Part shown: positions 12,042 to 18,621 of the stretch, in pieces
Layout: every line of letters starts with the position of its first letter
Numbering within the stretch: the first letter of the stretch is position 1
Origin: CAYLLN01 sp036496265
Lineage (GTDB): Bacteria; Planctomycetota; Planctomycetia; Pirellulales; Pirellulaceae
Direction of reading: 5' to 3'
DNA: 18,621 nt
NCBI GenBank assembly: GCA_036496265.1
Contig: DASXLL010000231.1
Location: 1-18,621 of the forward strand
The notes under the pieces: model-generated
Databases searched by the model: none
What the model saw: only the letters and a program-made list of their open reading frames with translations
What the model was told of the DNA's origin: nothing
Translations under genes and position numbers: made by a program

Positions 12042-12102
12042 TCGTTCGATAGGCTGTGGCGGTTCCTTATCGACTGTGTCCACGCGCTAGGCTGGATCAC
12101 CA

Positions 12103-12711
12103 ATGTCTTCCGTTGCCGTTTTTCGCACCATTCGCGAGCAAATTGTCGAGCAACTGCGGAATGAGGTGCTAACGGGACAACTGAATGCCGGTGATTCGCT
12201 CCGCGAGGAGTCGCTGGCTCGCCGTTTCGGTGTCAGCCGGGGGCCGATTCGCGATGCGTTGCTGCAGCTTTCGCAGGAGGGTCTGTTGCAATCGCGGCCC
12301 AACTGTGGGGCGAAGGTTGCGCCGGAGCCGAGCACCACCATTCAGCCACTGGTGATTCCGCTGCGCCGGCAGATTGAGGCATACTGTTTGGAGTTGATCT
12401 TCCCGACCTTGACATCTGACGACGATCGCCGACTCGACGAAAACCTTCAGCGATTGCGAGATGTATGTCAAATTGGGGAGATGGCCGCGGTCGTCGAGCA
12501 CGACATGGCGTTTCATCGTTGGTTTGTCGAGCGAACGGGTGATCCGGATTTGTTGAAGCTGTGGCTAACTGTCGTCACGCGGATGCGACTGCGCTACACG
12601 CGACATCCGAATCTGATGGATTCGTTCGCCGAACACGAAGTGGTTGTCGCGGCCGTTCATCGCCGCGATCAGAATGCAGCGGTCGCGGCGCTGGCTGCCA
12701 ATATTCAATGA
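12103..12711 (+). CDS. GntR family transcriptional regulator with FCD domain
   Basis: A 202-residue DNA-binding regulator of the FadR subfamily. The winged helix spans about 7-74: EESLARRFGVSRGPIRDALL is the helix-turn-helix, and LLQSRPNCGAKV is the wing. The FCD effector domain (about 84-200) shows D134 and H138 (EHDMAFHRW) and H178 (FAEHEVV), residues that in this family bind a metal and then a small carboxylate ligand. It stops at AALAANIQ, slightly shorter than many FCD proteins. The next gene begins 10 bases after its stop, with its ribosome site overlapping the stop codon, so regulator and cytochrome/DUF1501 genes form one operon. It probably senses a substrate of that operon. Confidence 0.9.
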   Translation: MSSVAVFRTIREQIVEQLRNEVLTGQLNAGDSLREESLARRFGVSRGPIRDALLQLSQEGLLQSRPNCGAKVAPEPSTTIQPLVIPLRRQIEAYCLELIFPTLTSDDDRRLDENLQRLRDVCQIGEMAAVVEHDMAFHRWFVERTGDPDLLKLWLTVVTRMRLRYTRHPNLMDSFAEHEVVVAAVHRRDQNAAVAALAANIQ

Positions 12712-12721
12712 GAGGCGGGCG

Positions 12722-15469
12722 ATGATTTCGTTGGTCCCATTTCGCGTTGCTTGCTCTGCCGTCCTGGCTGTTGCGCTGGCGATTTCCGCGGGTCGCGCGC
12801 TGGCAGACGACGCGTCGCCACCCTTTAGCATGGTCCGCGCAATATTCGCGGAGAAATGCTTATCCTGTCATGGCAACGATCCCAAGGAAATCAAAGGCGA
12901 TTATGACCTGCGGACGCGCGAAGCGGCGATTAAAGGCGGCGAAAGCGGTGAAGTGGCAATTGTGCCCGGGGAGCCGGAGAAAAGTCCGCTTTATCGGGCC
13001 GTCACTTGGGACGACGAGTCGCTGCAGATGCCGCCGAAGGAGAATGACCGGCTGACGAAGGAGCAGCTCGCCGTCATACGCAATTGGATTGCGGCCGGCG
13101 CCAAGTGGGAGATGACTTCTGCGGCCAAACCTGACGAAAAATGGTCGGGTCCTTCCGGCGGCATTCGCATCGCCACCAGCGGCGGTCGATCGGCCGATTG
13201 GGAGAACCGGTATTATGAACCGGAAGCGATTTGGGCCTATCAGCCAATTCGGCGGCCGGAAGTGCCGGGCGGAAGAGGTCAGAATCCGATCGATGCGTTT
13301 TTGCTGACGGCCATGCGGGCGAAAGGCATTGAGGGATATGCGCGGCGTGCGGATGAGCAATCGCTTGTTCGCCGCTTGACCTTCGATTTGACGGGGTTGC
13401 CGCCGACTGCCGATGACTCAAACGCCGATTACGAAGCACTCGCAAAACGACTGCTTTCTTCGCCCCGCTACGGCGAACAGCAAGCTCGGCATTGGCTTGA
13501 TGTGGTCCGCTATGCCGATACGGCCGGCTTCTCGAATGACTTCGAGCGGCCGAATTCGTGGAGGTATCGCGATTATGTGATTCGCAGCTTTAACGCGGAT
13601 AAGCCGTTCGATCGTTTCATTCTTGAGCAAGTTGCGGGCGACGAGCTGGACGAAAACGATCCGGAACTGCAAATCGCTGTGGGTTTTTTGCGGATGGGAC
13701 CGTGGGAACATACGGGCATGACGGTCGCTGCGATCACGCGGCAACAGTTTCTCGACGATGTGACCAACCATGTGGGCGTGTCGCTACTGGGCCAAGGCCT
13801 GCGCTGTGCCTCTTGCCATGATCACAAATTCGATCCGGTGCCGACGCGCGATTATTACCGCATGCAAGCGGTGTTTTCTCCCGTGCAGTTCGTTGAGCGG
13901 CCGGTTCCATTCTTAGCCAGCGAAAATGTTTCGAACTTCGATAACGCCAAGGAAGTCGTGCAGGCGCGACTGGCGCACTTGAAAGAGGCCCAGGCGGCTT
14001 TAGTAGCCAAGAATCGCGACGCACTGGCAAAGTTTTTGGAAGAGCAGGGCGTTAAGGCCATCGCCGATTTGCCCGCCGAGGTGCGGCAGCGCCAGGACAT
14101 TCGCGCGGGGACATTCGGCCTGTCCAAACCGGAGTTGTCGCTCCGCAAGGCTTATCAGAAGTCGCAGGTTTATTTGGAACGCGAGCTGAAGCGGTTCGAG
14201 CCGTTGGCTCTGAGCCTCTATTCCGGGCCGCCCCGCGACTATACGTCGCTCAAGCCGAACTATTCTGTTCCCGCGAATCGGACCGGCCCTGTGCCGGTCG
14301 TCCACATTTTGCCCGGCGGATCGCTGGAGTCGCCGGCCGACGAAGTGACACCCGGCGTGCTCAGCGCGATGTTTGGTCTGCGCGATGCGACATCGCCCGG
14401 CGATCGCGCATCGATGCCTGGCGAAACAGCCGGCCGCCGCCTGGCACTGGCCCACTGGATTGCCAGTCGCGACAACACGCTCACGTCGCGCGTGATCGTC
14501 AATCGCGTCTGGCAGCAGCATTTCGGTCGCGGCCTGGTCGCCACGCCCAACAACTTTGGCAAGATGGGCGCGCGGCCGACGAATCCGGAGCTTCTCGATT
14601 GGCTGGCGACTTGGTTCATGGACAACGGCTGGTCGCTGAAGAAGCTACACGAGCTGATCGTGACGAGCCAGGCGTATCAACAGGCGTCGGAGCGGCCCGA
14701 TATCGATGAGCTACGGCAGAAGGACTCGAAAAACGAGCTGCTGGCCTATTTCTCGCCGCGCCGCCTCGCCGCCGAAGAAATTCGCGACGCGATGCTGGCA
14801 GCGAGTGGCGAATTGAACCTCGAAATGGGCGGCCCCGGCTCATTGCCCGAGCTGAATTGGGAGGTTGCCTTCCAGCCGCGGCAAATCATGGGGGCGATGG
14901 CGCCGGCCTATATTCCTTCGCGGACGCGGACCGAGCGCAGCCGCCGCACGATCTACTCTTTCCGGATTCGTAATTTGGCCGATCCGCTGCTGGAGGTCTT
15001 GAATCGGCCCGGTAGCGAAACCAGTTGCGAGCGGCGTGACGAAACGACGGTTACGCCACAAGTATTCGCCCTGTTCAACAGTGAATTCGCCGCCAATCGC
15101 GCGCTGGCGATGGCCGATCGACTGATGAAAGAACAACCGCGTGGGGAAGATCGCATCGCCGCCGCGTTCCGCGCCGTCTATGGCCGCGATCCCACGGCTG
15201 CGGAATCCGCTTCGTGCTCGGACCATTTGGCCAGACTAACCAAGCAACAGGAATCCAATCCGCCGTCGGTCCACGATCTACCCATGAAGGTCCGTCGCAG
15301 CATGGTCGAAGAAATGACTGGCGAAACTGAAAGTTGGGACGAAGACCTTTCCATTCTCAAGAACTACGAGCGCGATCTCATGCCTTGGCAAGTTGATGCG
15401 CCGACACGTGCGCTGGCCGACTTGTGCCTGGTCCTCATGAACTCCAACGAATTTTTGTACGTGCGATAA
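12722..15469 (+). CDS. Exported PSD1 cytochrome-like / DUF1549 / DUF1553 protein
   Basis: A 915-residue protein of the architecture characteristic of Planctomycetota and Verrucomicrobiota. A signal peptide (1-28, cleavage after RALA) is followed by a planctomycete cytochrome C domain with haem motif CLSCH (46-50) and a probable axial methionine M103 in LQMPP. DUF1549 (about 187-385) begins with PIDAFLLTAMRAKGI and contains RHWLDVVRYADT and a second CxxCH, CASCHDHKFDPV (362-373). DUF1553 (about 573-890) contains HWIASRDNTLTSRVIVNRVWQQHFGRG and the RRLAAEEIRDAM segment. The C-terminal NSNEFLYVR is typical. The protein should be periplasmic, with one or two haems. Its reaction is not established; such proteins are usually paired with a DUF1501 protein, as here. 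The ATG at 12722 has GAGG at 12712-12715; the longer frame from 12644 overlaps the GntR gene. Confidence 0.93.
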   Translation: MISLVPFRVACSAVLAVALAISAGRALADDASPPFSMVRAIFAEKCLSCHGNDPKEIKGDYDLRTREAAIKGGESGEVAIVPGEPEKSPLYRAVTWDDESLQMPPKENDRLTKEQLAVIRNWIAAGAKWEMTSAAKPDEKWSGPSGGIRIATSGGRSADWENRYYEPEAIWAYQPIRRPEVPGGRGQNPIDAFLLTAMRAKGIEGYARRADEQSLVRRLTFDLTGLPPTADDSNADYEALAKRLLSSPRYGEQQARHWLDVVRYADTAGFSNDFERPNSWRYRDYVIRSFNADKPFDRFILEQVAGDELDENDPELQIAVGFLRMGPWEHTGMTVAAITRQQFLDDVTNHVGVSLLGQGLRCASCHDHKFDPVPTRDYYRMQAVFSPVQFVERPVPFLASENVSNFDNAKEVVQARLAHLKEAQAALVAKNRDALAKFLEEQGVKAIADLPAEVRQRQDIRAGTFGLSKPELSLRKAYQKSQVYLERELKRFEPLALSLYSGPPRDYTSLKPNYSVPANRTGPVPVVHILPGGSLESPADEVTPGVLSAMFGLRDATSPGDRASMPGETAGRRLALAHWIASRDNTLTSRVIVNRVWQQHFGRGLVATPNNFGKMGARPTNPELLDWLATWFMDNGWSLKKLHELIVTSQAYQQASERPDIDELRQKDSKNELLAYFSPRRLAAEEIRDAMLAASGELNLEMGGPGSLPELNWEVAFQPRQIMGAMAPAYIPSRTRTERSRRTIYSFRIRNLADPLLEVLNRPGSETSCERRDETTVTPQVFALFNSEFAANRALAMADRLMKEQPRGEDRIAAAFRAVYGRDPTAAESASCSDHLARLTKQQESNPPSVHDLPMKVRRSMVEEMTGETESWDEDLSILKNYERDLMPWQVDAPTRALADLCLVLMNSNEFLYVR

Positions 15470-15477
15470 CGAATCCA

Positions 15478-16887
15478 ATGCAATGCTGCCATCCCTCCCG
15501 CCGTGACTTCCTCTATAGCCTGGGCCTTTCGCTCGGCTCAGCCGCATTCCATTCGTTATTGCGCGCGGAACAAACGAAGGCTCCAAGTGCCGGCCCGCTG
15601 TCGCCGAAGCCTCCGCATCATGAGCCAAAAGCCAAGGCGTGCATCTGCCTGTTTATGGAGGGCGGGCCGAGCCACATCGATACGTTCGATCCGAAGCCGA
15701 AATTGGCCGAGCTGCACATGCAGGAGTTCGCTCGGCAAGACAAATTCGCTTCGGCCATGACCAGCGGGAAGCGGTACTACATCAAAAGCCCATTCGAATC
15801 GCGGCAGGTCGGCAAATGCGGCCATTGGATGAGCGATCGGTTCCAGCATCTGCCGGAAGTGGCGGACGAGCTGTGCATCTTCAAAGGCATGCAGGTCGAT
15901 TCGGTGGATCATCCGACGGCTTGCTATCAAATGAATACGGGCAATCGCTTTGGCGGCGATCCGGCGCTCGGCTCATGGACCACGTATGGCCTGGGGAGCG
16001 AAAACCAGAATTTGCCGGCGTTTGTCGTGCTGCCGGAAGGGGCTTTTCCGCAGGGCGGCTCGGCGAATTGGTCGAATGGCTATCTGCCGGCGTATTTTCA
16101 GGGCACACCGCTGCGGCCGAGTGGCTCACCGATTCTCGATCTGGCCGCCGCTTATGGCAAACCGCAAGAAATCCAGCGGGCGAACCTCGATTTGCTGGCC
16201 GAGCTAAATAAAAACGACCTCTCGCGGCATCCGCACCATGCGGATGTCGCCGCGCGGATGGAGGCATATGAACTGGCATTCCGCATGCAGACCGAGGTGC
16301 CTTCCGTCGTCGATCTCTCGAATGAGCCGCAAGAAACGCTCAATCTCTACGGCATCGGCCAGCACGAGACCGACAGTTTTGGTCGCCGCTGCCTCTTAGC
16401 GCGGAAGCTCGTGCAAGCTGGCGTGCGCTTTGTCCAACTGTTCGAAGCCGGCTGGGACTCACACGATTATCTGGAGCGTGCGCACTCGCAGCGGATCAAA
16501 TCAATCGATAAGCCGATCGCTGCACTGCTTAAGGATCTTCGCCGTCTGGGGCTTCTCGACAACACGCTCGTCGTCTGGGGCGGAGAATTCGGCCGCTCGC
16601 CCGATAATGGAGTCCGCATGGGCGGTCAGGTAGTCGGGCGAGATCACAACGCCAAGGCCATGAATGTCTGGCTGGCCGGCGGCGGCGTGAAAGCCGGGCA
16701 TACCATCGGCGCGACGGACGAGCTAGGTGATCACGCCGTAGAAGAAGTGCATCACGTGCGCGATTTCCACGTGACCTTGCTGCATCTGCTTGGCTTGAAC
16801 GACAACAAGCTGACGTATTTTCATGAAGGGCGCTACAAGCAGCTCAGCCAGATTGGTGGGCAGGTGATTAAAGAGTTGTTGGCGTAG
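15478..16887 (+). CDS. Tat-exported DUF1501 protein (sulfatase-like fold)
   Basis: A 469-residue protein. The N-terminus has a twin-arginine signal, SRRDFLYSLGLSLGSAAF (7-24), so it is exported folded, presumably with a cofactor or metal. The DUF1501 body belongs to the alkaline phosphatase/sulfatase-like superfamily. Visible candidate metal or active residues are GGPSHIDTFDP (62-72), WDSH (326-329), GGEFGRSP (368-375) and RDHN (388-391). The start is the ATG at 15478, eight bases after the stop of the DUF1553 gene. No clear ribosome site is present, which suggests translational coupling. C3 and C4 precede the Tat motif. This pair almost always travels together and probably acts as one exported unit on an unknown, perhaps sulfated or otherwise modified, polymer-derived substrate. 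Confidence 0.92.
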   Translation: MQCCHPSRRDFLYSLGLSLGSAAFHSLLRAEQTKAPSAGPLSPKPPHHEPKAKACICLFMEGGPSHIDTFDPKPKLAELHMQEFARQDKFASAMTSGKRYYIKSPFESRQVGKCGHWMSDRFQHLPEVADELCIFKGMQVDSVDHPTACYQMNTGNRFGGDPALGSWTTYGLGSENQNLPAFVVLPEGAFPQGGSANWSNGYLPAYFQGTPLRPSGSPILDLAAAYGKPQEIQRANLDLLAELNKNDLSRHPHHADVAARMEAYELAFRMQTEVPSVVDLSNEPQETLNLYGIGQHETDSFGRRCLLARKLVQAGVRFVQLFEAGWDSHDYLERAHSQRIKSIDKPIAALLKDLRRLGLLDNTLVVWGGEFGRSPDNGVRMGGQVVGRDHNAKAMNVWLAGGGVKAGHTIGATDELGDHAVEEVHHVRDFHVTLLHLLGLNDNKLTYFHEGRYKQLSQIGGQVIKELLA

Positions 16888-16958
16888 CGTTGTTCTTGCA
16901 GGCCGATCTCGCCACGCGATCAAGACATGCACATTGCGCGACTGGAAGACGGATGCGA
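16888..16958. other. Convergent gap without a clear terminator
   Basis: These 71 bases separate the stops of the DUF1501 gene and the minus-strand beta-propeller gene. I see no stem longer than four base pairs and no T-run, unlike the convergent gaps at 3579-3683 and 9967-10077. Confidence 0.5.
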
Positions 16959-18473
16959 TTATTTGTCAGACTTCTCGATGGCGAACAGATGATCTTTGTT
17001 GGCGATGTAGAGAACACCGTTCGCGGCGATGGGCGTGCAATAGACGGCGTTGCCCATGTTGATTTCTAACGTGGGTTGGAATTCGAGCGGATTGATTTTA
17101 CCCTTCTCGTCTGGCTTGGCGGCTACTCTGGCACGGCTTGCATCTTCGGAGAGGCGAAAGATCGCGATGTCGCCGTCCTCGTCGCCGATAAAGACATGGC
17201 CATCCGCGATCAGCGGTGTGGCCCAGCAGGCGGCGAGGAAGTCGCAGGTCCAGTAAGGGCGGCCGGTTTTGACGTCCAGGCAGTGAAAGAGGCCACTGAA
17301 ATCGGGGCAGAACAAGAGGCCATCGTTGATAGCGGGGCTGCTGATGGAGCGGTGCATCTGGTCCTGGAAGTCGAACTTACCGTTGCCATCGTGATCGAAT
17401 CGTTCGTATTTCCAAACTGCGGCGGAGTCGGGATTGTCGATCAGCCGTTCGCCGCGGGGAGTGGCCAAGATGTACTGATACTCGCGTTGGCCGAGGGAGC
17501 TAATATGTGGGCGCTTCCAGACGTACATCGTTTCCGGTGGAACAGTGCCGGTGATCAATTTCCATTCGGCACCCCGCACGATCGGCGTGACAGTCATTCC
17601 GAGCGAAGACACGCCCTGATTGGCGAGAACTCCGCGCAGATATTCGTCGAGAATACTTTTATCGAGCGTACCCTCGACATAGCCGCCCGCTAGCCTCGTT
17701 TCATGCCATGTGTGCAGGTTCGAGATGCGGCGATGGGGGATAACTTGGCCTTTTGAATCGACCACCTTGTGCGGACTGACGTCGCTGCCATCGAGCTTGC
17801 GCGTGGCGTCGATGCACCAAATGCAGGCAACGCCTTCGCCGTGCTCGGGGTCCTGGCCGGTGCTGACGAAAACTTTGTTATCGTAAAGAACCGGAATCGC
17901 GATGGGATCGTTGCGCGTGCCGCGGCCGCCGAGCTCCAAAACAGAATCCTTGGCATTGGTGTCGAATTTCCAGAGCAATTGGGGTTGAAAATCACGCCAC
18001 TTTTCGGCGTGAAAGCTATAGACATAGCCGTCCCCACCGCAAAAGACGACTTGCGGGACGCCTCCCAGAACGCCAACTGCGGGGGCGGACCACTGTCCAT
18101 GATGGATGTTTGCCCCGGGCAGATTGCTAGTCCAAAGTACTTCGCCAGATTGCTTGTTCATGGCGAAGAAGCTCGGAGCGCTCGGCGCGGGAACGGAGGT
18201 GTGAGCTTCATCGACGCCATTGCTGGTGCTGACAAACAACATGTCTTTCCAGCTCGTGATGCAGCAGCAAGCGACGTTGTGCTGGGAGGAGCCCAGGCGC
18301 TGCATCATGTCGAACCGCCAGACAACGTCGGCTTCGCGCTTGTCGGCGGAGGTTTGCTTGCGGAAGACGCGGAGCGTTTTGTCGTGGCGGATGATAAACT
18401 CTCGCGGACCGCTGGAAGTGTCCACAGAGAACGACCAGAGCGAGCCGGGCTCATCCACCTTCACAATGATCAT
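16959..18473 (-). CDS. PQQ-type beta-propeller protein, probably truncated at its N-terminus
   Basis: The readable part has 504 residues of a BamB/PQQ-binding-like beta-propeller. Blade motifs include FAMNKQSGEVLW (103-114), GGDGYVYSFHAEKW (147-159), FHCLDVKTGRPYWTCDF (396-412), GDEDGDIAIFR (430-440) and NGVLYIANKDHLFAIE (485-500). An EF-hand-like calcium loop, DHDGNGKFDFQD, sits at 360-371. Relatives known to me begin with a signal peptide and one or two further blades before the WRFDMM segment. Here the frame begins MIIVKVDEP with no export signal, and a transposase stop codon lies 43 bases upstream. The gene has probably lost its 5' part to an IS insertion and may be a pseudogene. A TTG at 18512 extends the frame by 13 codons into what looks like the IS end. 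Confidence 0.75.
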   Translation of the reverse strand: MIIVKVDEPGSLWSFSVDTSSGPREFIIRHDKTLRVFRKQTSADKREADVVWRFDMMQRLGSSQHNVACCCITSWKDMLFVSTSNGVDEAHTSVPAPSAPSFFAMNKQSGEVLWTSNLPGANIHHGQWSAPAVGVLGGVPQVVFCGGDGYVYSFHAEKWRDFQPQLLWKFDTNAKDSVLELGGRGTRNDPIAIPVLYDNKVFVSTGQDPEHGEGVACIWCIDATRKLDGSDVSPHKVVDSKGQVIPHRRISNLHTWHETRLAGGYVEGTLDKSILDEYLRGVLANQGVSSLGMTVTPIVRGAEWKLITGTVPPETMYVWKRPHISSLGQREYQYILATPRGERLIDNPDSAAVWKYERFDHDGNGKFDFQDQMHRSISSPAINDGLLFCPDFSGLFHCLDVKTGRPYWTCDFLAACWATPLIADGHVFIGDEDGDIAIFRLSEDASRARVAAKPDEKGKINPLEFQPTLEINMGNAVYCTPIAANGVLYIANKDHLFAIEKSDK

Positions 18474-18484
18474 GGCGGGTAGTT

Positions 18485-18621
18485 GGGCAGAGCGAAAAAA
18501 TAACTTTGACAATTTCTAACGGCGTGGTTTGATTGAATAGTTCCAGTCACCGTGGAATTTTGCAGGAGTGATGCGGAGGTGTTGAAGTTCCTCGTCACTG
18601 ACAGCGATTCCAGTTTCGTAG
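18485..18621 (-). mobile_element. 3' end of an ISAzo13-family insertion sequence, cut by the window edge
   Basis: The right edge holds the transposase C-terminus and the downstream end of an IS. The boundary is inferred at about 18485, where GGGCAGAGCG followed by an A-run and TAACTTTGACAA would be the terminal inverted repeat. The other terminus and the target duplication are outside the window, so the exact end is not proven. Confidence 0.6.
18516..18621 (-). CDS. ISAzo13-type transposase, C-terminal fragment
   Basis: The last 34 codons of a minus-strand gene, ending in TAG at 18516-18518; the rest is off the window. The residues read Y-E-T-G-I-A-V-S-D-E-E-L-Q, then HLRITPAKFHGDWNYSIKP. 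The pattern G-I-x-V-(S/T)-D-E-E, then L-x-I-x-x-x-x-FHG-x-WNY-(T/S)-I-x-P is the C-terminal signature of ISAzo13-family (Rhodopirellula-type DDE) transposases as I know them. The fragment is too short to judge whether the element is intact. Codon 1 is not in the window. Confidence 0.8.
   Translation of the reverse strand, partial: YETGIAVSDEELQHLRITPAKFHGDWNYSIKPRR

Noticed and set aside
17769..18482. Plus-strand open frame opposite the beta-propeller gene
   Set aside because: It is a shadow of a gene with clear propeller blade motifs.
1..18621. CRISPR array, tRNA or riboswitch
   Set aside because: No spaced identical repeats of 24-40 bp, no cloverleaf and no known aptamer core were seen on either strand by eye.

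Overview
The window reads as a piece of a planctomycete chromosome, most like Pirellulales. The basis is a cytochrome-domain DUF1549/DUF1553 protein directly followed by a Tat-exported DUF1501 protein, an ECF sigma factor with a membrane partner and an EF-hand protein beside it, several very low-complexity exported proteins, a Cys-rich family typical of this phylum, and the tail of an ISAzo13-type ('Rhodopirellula') transposase. No tRNA, rRNA or CRISPR array was seen.

Layout, left to right. (1) 272-3578, plus strand: ECF sigma factor, a single-pass membrane protein that is probably its anti-sigma factor, a secreted EF-hand/coiled-coil protein, and a secreted Arg/Asp/Gly/Pro repeat protein. 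(2) 3684-4925, minus: an M20 metallopeptidase of the ArgE/DapE type. (3) 5102-7215, plus: a 599-residue Pro/Gly-rich lipoprotein and a small basic protein. (4) 7253-7867, minus: a 3-methyladenine DNA glycosylase, divergent from (5) methionine aminopeptidase (7995-8804) and a Cys-rich lipoprotein (8974-9966), both plus. (6) 10078-11115, minus: a secreted GPIKP-repeat protein. (7) 11268-12008, plus: a cytosolic alpha/beta hydrolase. (8) 12103-16887, plus: a tight three-gene operon of a GntR/FCD regulator, the PSD1-DUF1549-DUF1553 protein and the Tat-exported DUF1501 protein. (9) 16959-18473, minus: a PQQ-type beta-propeller protein that has lost its exported N-terminus. It abuts the 3' end of an ISAzo13-family element that runs off the right edge.

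How the parts fit. The sigma/anti-sigma pair probably controls envelope genes, and the EF-hand and repeat proteins next to it are natural targets. The GntR-cytochrome-DUF1501 operon looks like a regulated periplasmic degradation or redox unit of unknown substrate. The other genes are housekeeping or hypothetical.

The structure least explained by genes is a set of short-period repeats in the 5' regions. They have a period of 7 bp, or 8-9 bp in one case, and each array has a different unit. One lies in each of the three divergent intergenic regions (4946-5001, 7904-7924, 11213-11247), and others lie upstream of the EF-hand gene, the Arg/Asp repeat gene and possibly the GntR gene. The convergent gaps hold no such arrays; two of the four hold hairpins instead.
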